From assembly GCA_034003245.1 (NCBI GenBank), contig JAVEYY010000004.1, positions 1 to 64,000 of the forward strand: 64,000 nucleotides of DNA. Direction: 5' to 3'. Under the pieces are notes generated by a model that searched no databases, was not told the origin of the DNA, and saw only the letters and a list, made by a program, of their open reading frames with translations. Position numbers and translations under genes: made by a program. Source of the DNA: Perlabentimonas sp034003245. Its GTDB lineage: Bacteria; Bacteroidota; Bacteroidia; Bacteroidales; Tenuifilaceae. Positions 35,997-44,570 of this stretch are shown in pieces (position 1 is the first letter of the stretch; each line of letters starts with the position of its first letter).

Positions 35997-36491
35997 ATGC
36001 CCAAAGTAATAATTGTATCCTCCGAGATGGATTTGATTGAGGAGGAGAAAGTTAATTCTGACATAGTAATTACCTGGCTAGAATCCTTTGACCTACCAGT
36101 AATTTCGTATCCTTTACAGAGATGGTATGGGAGGGAAGCCCTTCCTTTATCGAACGACGAGAATACTTTTATTATCCAACCACACGAAGAGTTTCAGCTT
36201 ATAGCAATTGATTCCATTGTAAGAATTGAGAATCATAGCTACGAAACCCGTTTTTATATAGAGAAGGGAGAATATTTCACCTCGTATAAGCCTCTGAATA
36301 TTCTGGCGGAAGAGCTTAAGCAGTATCATTTCTTTTTAATCCACCCCAATCATCTAATCAATATTAAGCACCTTAAGACCTTTGTGCAGTGCAACGCCTT
36401 TGTTACCCTGTCGAACTCCGATGCAATCCCTGTTAGCGTTGGAAACGATCAGCAAATTGTCGAATTTTTAAGTAAGCAAACCATAATTTAA
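35997..36491 (+). CDS. LytTR-domain transcriptional regulator
   Basis: A 164-residue protein with a C-terminal LytTR DNA-binding domain (about 70-160: HEEFQLIAIDSIVRIENHSY, the family phrase FLIHPNHLINIKHLKTF). The first 65 residues have no receiver domain, so the regulator is not a classical response regulator. It is 40 bp upstream of a secreted-protein gene and close to the large surface protein, which may be its targets. Confidence 0.85.
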   Translation: MPKVIIVSSEMDLIEEEKVNSDIVITWLESFDLPVISYPLQRWYGREALPLSNDENTFIIQPHEEFQLIAIDSIVRIENHSYETRFYIEKGEYFTSYKPLNILAEELKQYHFFLIHPNHLINIKHLKTFVQCNAFVTLSNSDAIPVSVGNDQQIVEFLSKQTII

Positions 36492-36531
36492 CCTAACACA
36501 AATTGTAACTTAATCAATGGAGGATCACATT

Positions 36532-37209
36532 ATGAAACGGACAACTTTACTTTTTGCAGCAATTTTTTACCTCGGAGTGGCAACTGGATTTGCTCAGCTG
36601 TTTCCCAAGATCGATAAGCCTACCTCAAACGATATGAGTTTGCTTGTCCTTCAGCTGGGTAAGCTGAAGGACACCGGAGGCTACGAAATTGTACTGAATA
36701 ATAACGCTACCGGTTGGGCTCCCTTGGTTAAAGGCCCCGATGGAGCTGTGATTCCCTTCAGAAAGTACGATGCAGCAGCTGATGTAAACAGTATCTTCTA
36801 TTCCGAGAACCTAAAGGCTGGGGAATATACGCTCATTGGCTTTTACCATGTATATGTCGACTATGGCAAGCTTGAGGAGTATAAGAAGGAGATTAACAAT
36901 CCCAACTTTATCATGAGCTACGAACCATATGCCGATAAACCCTACCACATTAAGCAGCTGCTGGAACTCTCCGAACCGGTTAAGATTAACCTCGAAGCCG
37001 GTACCGTAAAGTCTTTAGGTAATTATGCTGTTAAGTACGAGTGGGTGGCAGGTGGTTTTGGATCAACGGACGATCGCTGGAAGGCGAAGGATGATATGAA
37101 CATTGTTCTTTCCGAACCGCTCGATGAGTACATTGCCCGATACGTTAAAACCTGGCGTACTCCAGCCTGGAAGAAGTGGAACGAAAAGAATCCCGCTTCT
37201 CCTTTATAG
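36532..37209 (+). CDS. secreted protein of unknown function
   Basis: A 225-residue protein with signal peptide (MKRTTLLFAAIFYLGVATGF, cleaved near AQL). An ATG 15 bases upstream would add MEDHI, which is less likely before a signal sequence. The mature part is a beta-rich domain (LLVLQLGKLKDTGGYEIVL, LKAGEYTLIGFYHVYVDYGK) like periplasmic immunoglobulin or carboxypeptidase-regulatory folds. No family is recognised. It lies between the LytTR gene and the T9SS surface protein, 42 bp before the latter, perhaps in one operon. Confidence 0.6.
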   Translation: MKRTTLLFAAIFYLGVATGFAQLFPKIDKPTSNDMSLLVLQLGKLKDTGGYEIVLNNNATGWAPLVKGPDGAVIPFRKYDAAADVNSIFYSENLKAGEYTLIGFYHVYVDYGKLEEYKKEINNPNFIMSYEPYADKPYHIKQLLELSEPVKINLEAGTVKSLGNYAVKYEWVAGGFGSTDDRWKAKDDMNIVLSEPLDEYIARYVKTWRTPAWKKWNEKNPASPL

Positions 37210-37251
37210 CCACTTATGTTTACTAGAGATTAGAAATTCAAATACTTCTTT

Positions 37252-40200
37252 ATGTTTAGAAAACTTCTTAGCATATGTTGTTTACTGATTCTACTGGCAT
37301 TGTCCATCAATGCCAGTAGTCAGCATAAGGGTACCGTTACCGATATTGATGGTAATGAGTATCCCACCGTTGTAATTGGCACCCAGGAGTGGATGGCCAA
37401 AAACCTTAGGGCTTCTAAGTTTAGCAATGGTGACGAGATCCCCAACGCGCAAAGCGTTGACGACTGGACGAGCAGCAGCTTCCCCTTAAAATGGGCAAAC
37501 TACAACAACAGCGCAGAAAACGACGCCATTTACGGAAAACTATACGATGGGAGGGTGGTAAACGATGCGCGCAACGTTTGCCCAACGGGTTGGCATGTGG
37601 CCACAAAGGACGAGTGGGATGAGCTGTTGGCCTATCTTGGAGGCACATCTATTGCAGCCAACAAGCTAATGGATAGCTCGGGTAGCTACTGGGCTTCACC
37701 CAACGATGCAACTAATGAGAGCGGTTTTACTGCTGTTCCAAATGGTTATAGGGCTAGCGATGGAAGTTTCCTTTCGCTTACCTACACCTCTGAAATTTGG
37801 ACATCTACGGCCGTTTCATCAATCTCAAATAACTATGTTTACATACATTATAGTGGAAGCATAAGTGTTACCGATGGAATGACTTATGGAACAGGACGAG
37901 CGGTTAGATGTATTAAGAATGCTGAGGTTTTGGTGCCTACTGTTACCACCAACTCCATTACTGACATCGCTCAAACCACCGCAACCGCAGGGGGTAATGT
38001 TACCAGCGATGGTGGTGCAGAAGTAACTGCCCGTGGCGTGTGCTGGAGCACATCGGAGAATCCTACTGTTGCTGATAGTAAAACCGAAGATGGTTCTGGA
38101 ACAGGCGAGTTTAACAGTAGTATTACGGGACTAACGGCCAGTACCACATACTACGTGCGGGCTTACGCTACCAATAGCGCAGGAACTGCTTATGGAGAGC
38201 AGAAAGTGTTTACAACCACTGCGGCTGGTGATTCGCAATCCATCGTGATTGGAACTGGTAATTACGTTGACCAAAGATTACCCATTGAACCCTTTTATAG
38301 TTACTCGTATACCCAATCGATCTACTTGAAAAGCGAAATAGGTACCAGTGGCCAGATAAGCTCCTTAAAGTATTATTTCAACGGAAATAGCGAATGGACC
38401 GATCAGATTGTGGTTTACATGGGGCATACCGATCAAGAGGTTTTCTCATCCCCCTCCGATTGGATTCCTATGGAAAATCTTACGCAGGTCTATAGCGGAG
38501 ATTTATCTGTTACAGCAACAGCAGGTTGGGTTACAATTTCATTAGCTACACCCTTTACGTACAACAATTCCCAAAATCTGGTAATTGCGGTTGACGAAAA
38601 TACCTCCGGTTATCACTCGGGCTCTGATGATTTCTATTGTACCGATATGGGATTGGTAAGAAGTATATTTTTCTATAACGATTATGATAATCCAGATCCT
38701 GCACAGCCTCCAACGGGAGATTTGTCGAATTACATTCCTAATACAACTCTTACCATAATCCCTTCGGGGCAAAGCGCTACTGCTCCTACGGTTTCAACTA
38801 CTACCGTAACCAGCATTACGCAAACCTCCGCCATTTCGGGTGGAACCATTTCCGATGATGGAGGAGCCGACATTACCGCTAAGGGCGTGGTGTGGGGCAC
38901 TGTTGCCGCTCCAACCCTAGAGGCCAATACTGGGCTTACCAACGATGGTTCAGGAACTGATGGCTTCTCCAGTGAGCTTACTGGCCTAACCGCCAACACC
39001 ACCTACTACGTGCGTGCATATGCCACCAATAGCGCAGGCACTGGCTATGGCGAAGAGTTGCAGTTCACAACCCAGGAGGAGTATACTGGCGAAACCGTTA
39101 CCGATATCGATGGGAATATATATCCCGTAGTGGAGATCGGAACCCAGAAATGGATGGGCCAAAACCTCAGGGTTACCAAGTTCAATGATAACACCTCCAT
39201 AAGCTACCCCGGCAGCGACAACACCGCTTGGGAGGCCAATAGCACGGGTGCCTATGCGTGGTACGATAACAACGAGATCAATAAGTCGGGTTATGGTGCG
39301 CTCTACAACTGGTATGCGGTTCAAGGTAACAAGCTTTGTCCCACAGGATGGCACGTCCCTTCCAATGAGGAGTGGGTAACTCTTATTGAGTATCTTGGTG
39401 GAGCTGCTGTTGCTGGAGGCAAGCTTAAAGCCGCCGGTACCGAGTTTTGGAATAGCTCCTCAGCGGAGGGGACTAACGAGTCTGGTTTTGCAGCGGTTGG
39501 CGGTGGAAACCGTTGGGGTGGAGGTAACTTTGCCTCTCAGAAAGTTTTTGGAATGTACTGGACTACCGATATCTCGGAGTACGATACACCCATCTCTTGG
39601 TACCTGTGGTACAATGGCACTACCGCTAGCTATGGTAACTACGACAAGAACGATGGTTTTAGCGTTCGGTGTATCATGGATCCAGCTGCAGCTCTTCCTA
39701 CCATTACCACTTCGGCCGTGACCAGCATCAGCCAAACCTCAGCCATATCGGGTGGTAATATTTCCGCCGATGGTGGTGCCAGCGTTACTGCCCGCGGGGT
39801 GGTTTGGAGTACCTCTGAGAACCCAAGCATTAGCGATAGTAAAACGGAGGATGGCACAGGCACTGGGGAGTTCACCAGCGAAATAGCCGGTTTATCGTCC
39901 AACACTACCTACTATGTTCGTGCTTATGCCACCAATAGCGCTGGTACGGCTTATGGTCAGCAGGTAATTTTTACAACCGAAGCAGTGGATGAGGTTATCA
40001 ACCTTCCATTTGCTGAGGGGTTTGAGGAGACAGCTTTCCCTCCCACAGGATGGGTGAAGTTTATGGGGGAGAATGGCCTTGGTACTGTAAAGGAGTGGGA
40101 GCGCGCTACAAGTACTAGCTCCGAGGGTTCTGCAAGTGCCAAAAGCGTTTACGAGTCTGTGACTGCAGGTATGAGAGGTCAGGATTGGCTGGTTACGCCT

Positions 40201-42159
40201 AAAATTCAGCTAGCAGATGCAAATAACTACTTAACTTTTTATGAGAAAGATGAGTTTTCAGGCAACTACAACTCAACATTTAGGGTTCTGATATCCTCAA
40301 CCAGCCAGACCTCACATGCCGCTTTCACCGAGTTAGCTTCGTACGATGAGTCTTCATTATCTTATAATGCATGGAGTAAAAGGGAAATCAATCTCGATAG
40401 CTATGCTGGTCAGGCGGTATATATTGCATTTGTGCATGAGCAAAACTTTGGGGATACCTGGTTTATTGATGATATCAGCGTGATCAGCGAGGCTCCAACG
40501 GTGTACTTTGCCGGAGGTCAGGGAACTCAGGCCGACCCATGGCAAATTGGAACTCCCGATCATCTGAATAATGTTAGAAACTTCTTGGGCAACGATCATT
40601 CCGATAAGTATTTTGTTCAAATTGCTGATATCAATCTTGGTCAGGCTCCATGGAATACTGGTGAGGGTTGGGTGCCCATTGGAGGCGAAACCGGTGGCTA
40701 CTTTACTGCCCATTACGATGGTGCTGATTATTCCATCTCAGGATTATTTATTAATCGTCCTAACGTGAACTACCAGGGCCTATTCGGCATGGTTCAGAAT
40801 GGAGCGATAAAAAATGTGAACCTCCTCTCGGCCAATGTAACGGGTGAGGGTTATGTTGGCGCCCTTTTGGGATGGAGTTCAATGGTTACTATCGAGGGGT
40901 GTAGTGCTGAATCTATCGTAGTTGGTGAAGGTGATTATGCAGCAGCAGTGGGAGGTTTGGCTGGTTATAACCATCAAACCACAATGAGTGGGTGTTCAAG
41001 CAACTCAACCGTAACGGGCGATTACTTTGTTGGAGGATTGGTTGGGAATACCAACGAGTCTACGTACACTGAGTGTTTCTCCTCAGGAGATGTTACAGGA
41101 ACGGTCGAGGAGGCTGGAGGGTTAATTGGCCGAAACTATACCGATACCAGTATTGATCAGTGTTACTCTACAGCAAATGTTACCGGCAAAACCATGGTTG
41201 GCGGTCTGGTGGGCAGCAACGTGAGCTCATCCATCTCCAGTAGCTACGCCACAGGATCGATTGTAAACTCTGGTAGTGGTAGTGGTTTTGGCGGCTTTGT
41301 TGGCAATAATCAGAACACAAGTACCATCACCAATTGCTATAGTATTGGATTAGTAAATTCCACTACATACAATTCTGGGGGATTCTCGGGTACCAACTCG
41401 GCAACCATATCATCATCGTACTGGAATACAGCTACCAGTGGTAAAACCGAGTCAACAGGAGGTACCGGGTTATCAACCTCGCAACTGTTAGCTCAGGCTT
41501 CTTTCTCTGGATGGGATTTTACCACAGTATGGGATAATATTGCGGATGTTACCTACCCATATCTAAGGTGGCAGGGTGGACCCGAGGCTCATAACTATCC
41601 GGAGGTGTCTGTTCCAGTGGTGTCTACCATGGATATTACTAACATCACGCAAACGTCTGCTTCATCCGGAGGATCTATTACCAATGATGGCGGAGCCAGT
41701 ATCACCGCCAAGGGCGTGGTGTGGAGCACCTCGCAGAATCCAACTCTCGATGATAGCAAAACCGAGAATGGGTCTGGAACTGCGGAGTTCACCAGCGAGA
41801 TATCTGGATTAACCGCCAACACCACATACTATGTAAGGGCCTACGCCACCAACAGCGCGGGTACAGGCTATGGCGATCAGAAATCCTTCACCACCACCGC
41901 CACGGGTGTCGATATCGAGTCGTTAGCCTCGGTGGGGATCTTCCCCAATCCATTCACCTCCAACCTGAATATCAATAGTGAGAGGGGGATTAAAACGATT
42001 TCCGTAACCAGTATCAGCGGGCAGGTACTCCTGGTGAAAGAGCTAAGCGGTGAGCTCAGCTACAGGCTCGAAATCGTGGATATTGAACCGGGACTGTATA
42101 TCCTGTCTGTGATTGAGGTTGATGGCACCAAGTCTCGAATTAGGATTATTAAACGTTAA
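37252..42159 (+). CDS. giant modular surface protein with T9SS sorting domain
   Basis: A 1635-residue secreted protein. Order of parts: signal peptide (1-22); FISUMP (Fibrobacter major paralogous) domain 1 (about 25-220, TVTDIDGNEYPTVVIGTQEW); fibronectin-like module A (225-322); a beta domain (330-500); module B (509-608); FISUMP domain 2 (615-810); module C (812-908); a cleaved-adhesin/MAM-like domain (920-1085); GLUG repeats (1185-1400, GLFGMVQNGAIKNVNLLSAN); module D (1450-1550); and a C-terminal type A T9SS domain (about 1555-1635, VGIFPNPFTSNLNI). The four modules share NTTYYVRAYATNSAGTGYG at high DNA similarity, which invites recombination. Probably an adhesin attached to the cell surface via LPS after T9SS export. 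Confidence 0.9.
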   Translation: MFRKLLSICCLLILLALSINASSQHKGTVTDIDGNEYPTVVIGTQEWMAKNLRASKFSNGDEIPNAQSVDDWTSSSFPLKWANYNNSAENDAIYGKLYDGRVVNDARNVCPTGWHVATKDEWDELLAYLGGTSIAANKLMDSSGSYWASPNDATNESGFTAVPNGYRASDGSFLSLTYTSEIWTSTAVSSISNNYVYIHYSGSISVTDGMTYGTGRAVRCIKNAEVLVPTVTTNSITDIAQTTATAGGNVTSDGGAEVTARGVCWSTSENPTVADSKTEDGSGTGEFNSSITGLTASTTYYVRAYATNSAGTAYGEQKVFTTTAAGDSQSIVIGTGNYVDQRLPIEPFYSYSYTQSIYLKSEIGTSGQISSLKYYFNGNSEWTDQIVVYMGHTDQEVFSSPSDWIPMENLTQVYSGDLSVTATAGWVTISLATPFTYNNSQNLVIAVDENTSGYHSGSDDFYCTDMGLVRSIFFYNDYDNPDPAQPPTGDLSNYIPNTTLTIIPSGQSATAPTVSTTTVTSITQTSAISGGTISDDGGADITAKGVVWGTVAAPTLEANTGLTNDGSGTDGFSSELTGLTANTTYYVRAYATNSAGTGYGEELQFTTQEEYTGETVTDIDGNIYPVVEIGTQKWMGQNLRVTKFNDNTSISYPGSDNTAWEANSTGAYAWYDNNEINKSGYGALYNWYAVQGNKLCPTGWHVPSNEEWVTLIEYLGGAAVAGGKLKAAGTEFWNSSSAEGTNESGFAAVGGGNRWGGGNFASQKVFGMYWTTDISEYDTPISWYLWYNGTTASYGNYDKNDGFSVRCIMDPAAALPTITTSAVTSISQTSAISGGNISADGGASVTARGVVWSTSENPSISDSKTEDGTGTGEFTSEIAGLSSNTTYYVRAYATNSAGTAYGQQVIFTTEAVDEVINLPFAEGFEETAFPPTGWVKFMGENGLGTVKEWERATSTSSEGSASAKSVYESVTAGMRGQDWLVTPKIQLADANNYLTFYEKDEFSGNYNSTFRVLISSTSQTSHAAFTELASYDESSLSYNAWSKREINLDSYAGQAVYIAFVHEQNFGDTWFIDDISVISEAPTVYFAGGQGTQADPWQIGTPDHLNNVRNFLGNDHSDKYFVQIADINLGQAPWNTGEGWVPIGGETGGYFTAHYDGADYSISGLFINRPNVNYQGLFGMVQNGAIKNVNLLSANVTGEGYVGALLGWSSMVTIEGCSAESIVVGEGDYAAAVGGLAGYNHQTTMSGCSSNSTVTGDYFVGGLVGNTNESTYTECFSSGDVTGTVEEAGGLIGRNYTDTSIDQCYSTANVTGKTMVGGLVGSNVSSSISSSYATGSIVNSGSGSGFGGFVGNNQNTSTITNCYSIGLVNSTTYNSGGFSGTNSATISSSYWNTATSGKTESTGGTGLSTSQLLAQASFSGWDFTTVWDNIADVTYPYLRWQGGPEAHNYPEVSVPVVSTMDITNITQTSASSGGSITNDGGASITAKGVVWSTSQNPTLDDSKTENGSGTAEFTSEISGLTANTTYYVRAYATNSAGTGYGDQKSFTTTATGVDIESLASVGIFPNPFTSNLNINSERGIKTISVTSISGQVLLVKELSGELSYRLEIVDIEPGLYILSVIEVDGTKSRIRIIKR

Positions 42160-42181
42160 CCAGCAAACCTCTCTATATCTT

Positions 42182-42220
42182 GTAAGGGCTGCCATTCTCG
42201 GCAGCCTTTACTTTTTCTTT
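42182..42220 (+). terminator. terminator after giant surface protein
   Basis: AAGGGCTGCC (about 42184-42193) pairs with GGCAGCCTT (42200-42208) and is followed by TACTTTTTCTTT. Confidence 0.7.
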
Positions 42221-42260
42221 ATCGGGGTTGATGTTTTCTAACCGCTGTATGGGCCCAAAA

Positions 42261-42462
42261 TGCGATTGCGAGCCCTGTAAATGCGATTGCGAGTCCTCAA
42301 AATGCGATTGCGAGTCCTCAAAATGCAATTGCGAGTCCTCAAACCACAATTGCGAGTCCTCAAAACGCGATTGCGAGTCCTCAAGATGCAATTGCGAGTC
42401 CTCAAAACGCGATTGCGAGTCCTCAAACCACGATTGCGACTCCTCATAATGCGATTGCGAGT
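42261..42462. repeat. 21-bp minisatellite, nine full units plus a partial one
   Basis: Nine head-to-tail 21-bp units and a partial tenth. The core ATTGCGAGTCCTCA is nearly invariant, whereas the remaining seven bases vary in a few allowed forms (AAATGCG, AAATGCA, AACCACA, AAACGCG, AGATGCA, AACCACG). Because 21 is a multiple of three, several frames on both strands are open (for example a CDCESSK heptad on +), but there is no start context or conserved flank that supports a gene. Confidence 0.9.
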
Positions 42463-42547
42463 GGATCTATTCAGGGGTCTATTCAGAAAACTATGTCAGG
42501 TGGGAAAACTTACCTAAGTTAATAGTCTCAGTCACATTATTCACTTG

Positions 42548-42589
42548 CCTGTCTCGTAGGAGTGGCGTTCTTTGCCACAATGACGAGAT
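42548..42589. repeat. 42-nt nested hairpin element, copy 1
   Basis: Outer stem TCTCGT (position 5-10 of the unit) with ACGAGA (36-41); inner stem GTGGC (15-19) with GCCAC (27-31). Same length and outer stem as the copies at 42623 and 42771, but a different, compensated inner stem. Confidence 0.85.
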
Positions 42590-42622
42590 AACTCTTGTCA
42601 CTCCAGTCTCACCCGTCACCCG

Positions 42623-42664
42623 CCTGTCTCGTAAGACAGCCGCTTTTTGGCTGGATGACGAGAT
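42623..42664. repeat. 42-nt nested hairpin element, copy 2
   Basis: Outer stem TCTCGT / ACGAGA; inner stem CAGCC / GGCTG with loop GCTTTTT. Compared with copy 1, three of five inner base pairs are changed on both sides. Confidence 0.85.
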
Positions 42665-42770
42665 CACTTGTCACTTGTCACTTGTCACTTTAGTCACTTT
42701 AGTCACTCTAGTCACTCTAGTCACTCTAGTCACTCCAGTCACTCTAGTCACTCCAGTCACCCGTCACCCG
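42664..42770. repeat. short tandem repeats (TCACTTG heptamers, TCACTCTAG 9-mers)
   Basis: About three TCACTTG units, then about nine TCACTYTAG/TCACTCCAG units, ending in CCCGTCACCCG. They separate hairpin copies 2 and 3. Confidence 0.9.
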
Positions 42771-42812
42771 CCTGTCTCGCAAGACAGCCGCTTTTTGGCT
42801 GGATGACGAGAT
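42771..42812. repeat. 42-nt nested hairpin element, copy 3
   Basis: Identical to copy 2 except C for T at unit position 10, which breaks the last pair of the outer stem. Confidence 0.85.
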
Positions 42813-42845
42813 CACTTGTCACTTTAGTCACTCTTGTCACTAGTT

Positions 42846-42915
42846 TTCTGTCTTCCGTCTTCTGACTTCTGTCTTCTGTCTTCTGTCTTCTGACTTCAAT
42901 CTTCTGTCTTCCATC
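42846..42915. repeat. heptamer tandem repeat GTCTTCT/GTCTTCC
   Basis: About nine 7-bp units (TCTGTCTTCCGTCTTCTGAC and so on). It is the reverse complement of the GGAAGAC array at 22412-22467 and runs to within a few bases of the DUF4301 stop codon. Confidence 0.9.
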
Positions 42916-42919
42916 TCTC

Positions 42920-44458
42920 TCACCCCTGATGTTGCTCTCGAAGCAGGTCGTTAACAGTCTTCACGGGGTTAAAGGTGATCAGGGGAACTTCCACAAAAAT
43001 AGTTATCCAGTCGCCCATGGCGCCATTCCAGAGCCCGGGTAGCTCCTGGGCTTTCAGCGGCCGGCCATCCTTACTTTTTAAGGAGATAAATCCTGTACTG
43101 GGATCACGGTACTTGAGCAGATCGAACTTCTCACCATCCACATCGGTTACCCCACATACCAAATCCACCGGATTAAAGTGGGTAGAGGAATCAAATATAG
43201 CCCTCTTCTGTGGATCATTCAGGTCAATCTGCGACGACTCCACAATCTGTAACGAAATGGAACCATCGGGATTTGCCGCCCAGAATGGCCCGCCACCGGG
43301 TTCTCCCTCGTTTTTAACCATTCCGCATACGCGGATGGGCCTGTTCAGCTTGGCGGTAAGATAGGAGTGAAGTGCCTTGGTATCGCTTAGGTTTAAACCC
43401 GTGGGGGGAAGAATGCAAAGCTCCTCGATGGTGAAATCGAGTACCTCATTTAAAAACTCTTCCGATGGGTTCTCCTGCTCCTGCAGCTGGCTAAGGTAAT
43501 CGAAAACCAAACTCTGATAGCTTACCAGCAATCCAGCAAGCGCCTTTTTGTAGAGTACGGTTTGTGGCTTAAACCTGTCGGGAACCACATTATCGATATT
43601 CTTTATAAAAACTATTTCCGAGGTAATCTCATTAAGGTTCTCAATTAGGGCTCCGTGTCCACCGGGACGGAAAACCAACCTTCCTTCCGCATCGCGGAAA
43701 GGGCTATTGTCCTCTTCTACAGCAATAGTATCGGTCGATTTCTTCTGCTCAGAGTATTCAATGGAAAAGGTAACGCCATGTACCTCCTCGTAGAGGGGAA
43801 TAACTTCCTTTGCCAGCTTTACAAATCCTTCCTTATGCTCGGGCGAAACGGTAAGGTGAATATTGACCCTGTTATTCAACATGCGAGTGTACTGTGCTCC
43901 CTCCACTAAATGCTCCTCCAAGGCAGTGCGAGTACCATCAGCGTAGGCGTGAAATTTGATCAATCCCTTGGGGAGATTACCATAGTTTAACGCGAAGGGT
44001 TGTAGTAGCGCTTTTACTATGGTTGTATAGTCTTTTTGTTCCATCAGCCCATCGATGCTATGCCTATTCTTTGCCAGTTCTGCTTTCAAATCATCGTAAA
44101 AAGCAAAGCTTTTGATGTTTTCAAAAAAGTTCCACATCGAGTTAAATCCCTTGTCGGCAAAGCAATCATCCTGTTTATTTGGATATTCTTCCAAGAACTC
44201 GTAGAGATGCTTAAACATCCTTGTTGCAGCACCCGAAGCAGGTACAAACTTGGTCAACGACCCCTCATAGCTTCTGAAAAGGTCTACCAGATCGTCCACC
44301 TCGCTGCACTCTAGGCGGATAATGCCATCGCCCACCACGGCAGGCTTAATAATATCGAGAAAGGGAAATCCTTTTCGAAAGTTGTCAAGCTGTTGCTCAA
44401 CAGTTTCTTTTGAAATTCCAACTTCTTTAAGCTGCTCAAGGTCCTGTTTTAATAGCAT
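42920..44458 (-). CDS. DUF4301 family protein
   Basis: A 512-residue cytosolic protein found almost only in Bacteroidota. Recognisable phrases include FVPASGAATRMFKHLYEFL, FHAYADGTRTALEEHLVEGA, VFRPGGHGALIENLNEI and KNEGEPGGGPFWA. The FVPASGAATRMF and RPGGHGALIENLN elements recall nucleotide-sugar pyrophosphorylase-like folds, but no activity is established. It is divergent from rimO, with 112 bp between the starts. Its 3' end is bordered by the heptamer repeat array. Confidence 0.88.
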   Translation of the reverse strand: MLLKQDLEQLKEVGISKETVEQQLDNFRKGFPFLDIIKPAVVGDGIIRLECSEVDDLVDLFRSYEGSLTKFVPASGAATRMFKHLYEFLEEYPNKQDDCFADKGFNSMWNFFENIKSFAFYDDLKAELAKNRHSIDGLMEQKDYTTIVKALLQPFALNYGNLPKGLIKFHAYADGTRTALEEHLVEGAQYTRMLNNRVNIHLTVSPEHKEGFVKLAKEVIPLYEEVHGVTFSIEYSEQKKSTDTIAVEEDNSPFRDAEGRLVFRPGGHGALIENLNEITSEIVFIKNIDNVVPDRFKPQTVLYKKALAGLLVSYQSLVFDYLSQLQEQENPSEEFLNEVLDFTIEELCILPPTGLNLSDTKALHSYLTAKLNRPIRVCGMVKNEGEPGGGPFWAANPDGSISLQIVESSQIDLNDPQKRAIFDSSTHFNPVDLVCGVTDVDGEKFDLLKYRDPSTGFISLKSKDGRPLKAQELPGLWNGAMGDWITIFVEVPLITFNPVKTVNDLLREQHQG

Positions 44459-44524
44459 GGCTGAATCTTTTTTGGATTAGTAAGGATTTAACGCTGGTAA
44501 ATATCGTTATTTTTTAACTATTCT

Positions 44525-44532
44525 TACCTTTG
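44525..44532 (+). promoter_or_regulatory. -7 element of the rimO promoter
   Basis: TACCTTTG fits TAnnTTTG exactly and lies about 40 bp before the rimO ATG. No clear TTTG -33 box is seen at the expected distance. Confidence 0.5.
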
Positions 44533-44570
44533 CAGGCTGTTTTTAACAGCTAAATATCAAAGAATCATAG

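Noticed and set aside
42261..42462. Possible CRISPR array
   Set aside because: The 21-bp units follow head to tail without unique spacers, and the variable 7 bases come from a few recurring forms. No cas gene is nearby.
42228..42517. Small Cys-rich or Arg-rich genes in the minisatellite
   Set aside because: Several frames on both strands are open because the unit is 21 bp long and lacks stop codons; there is no start context, signal peptide or non-repeat domain.
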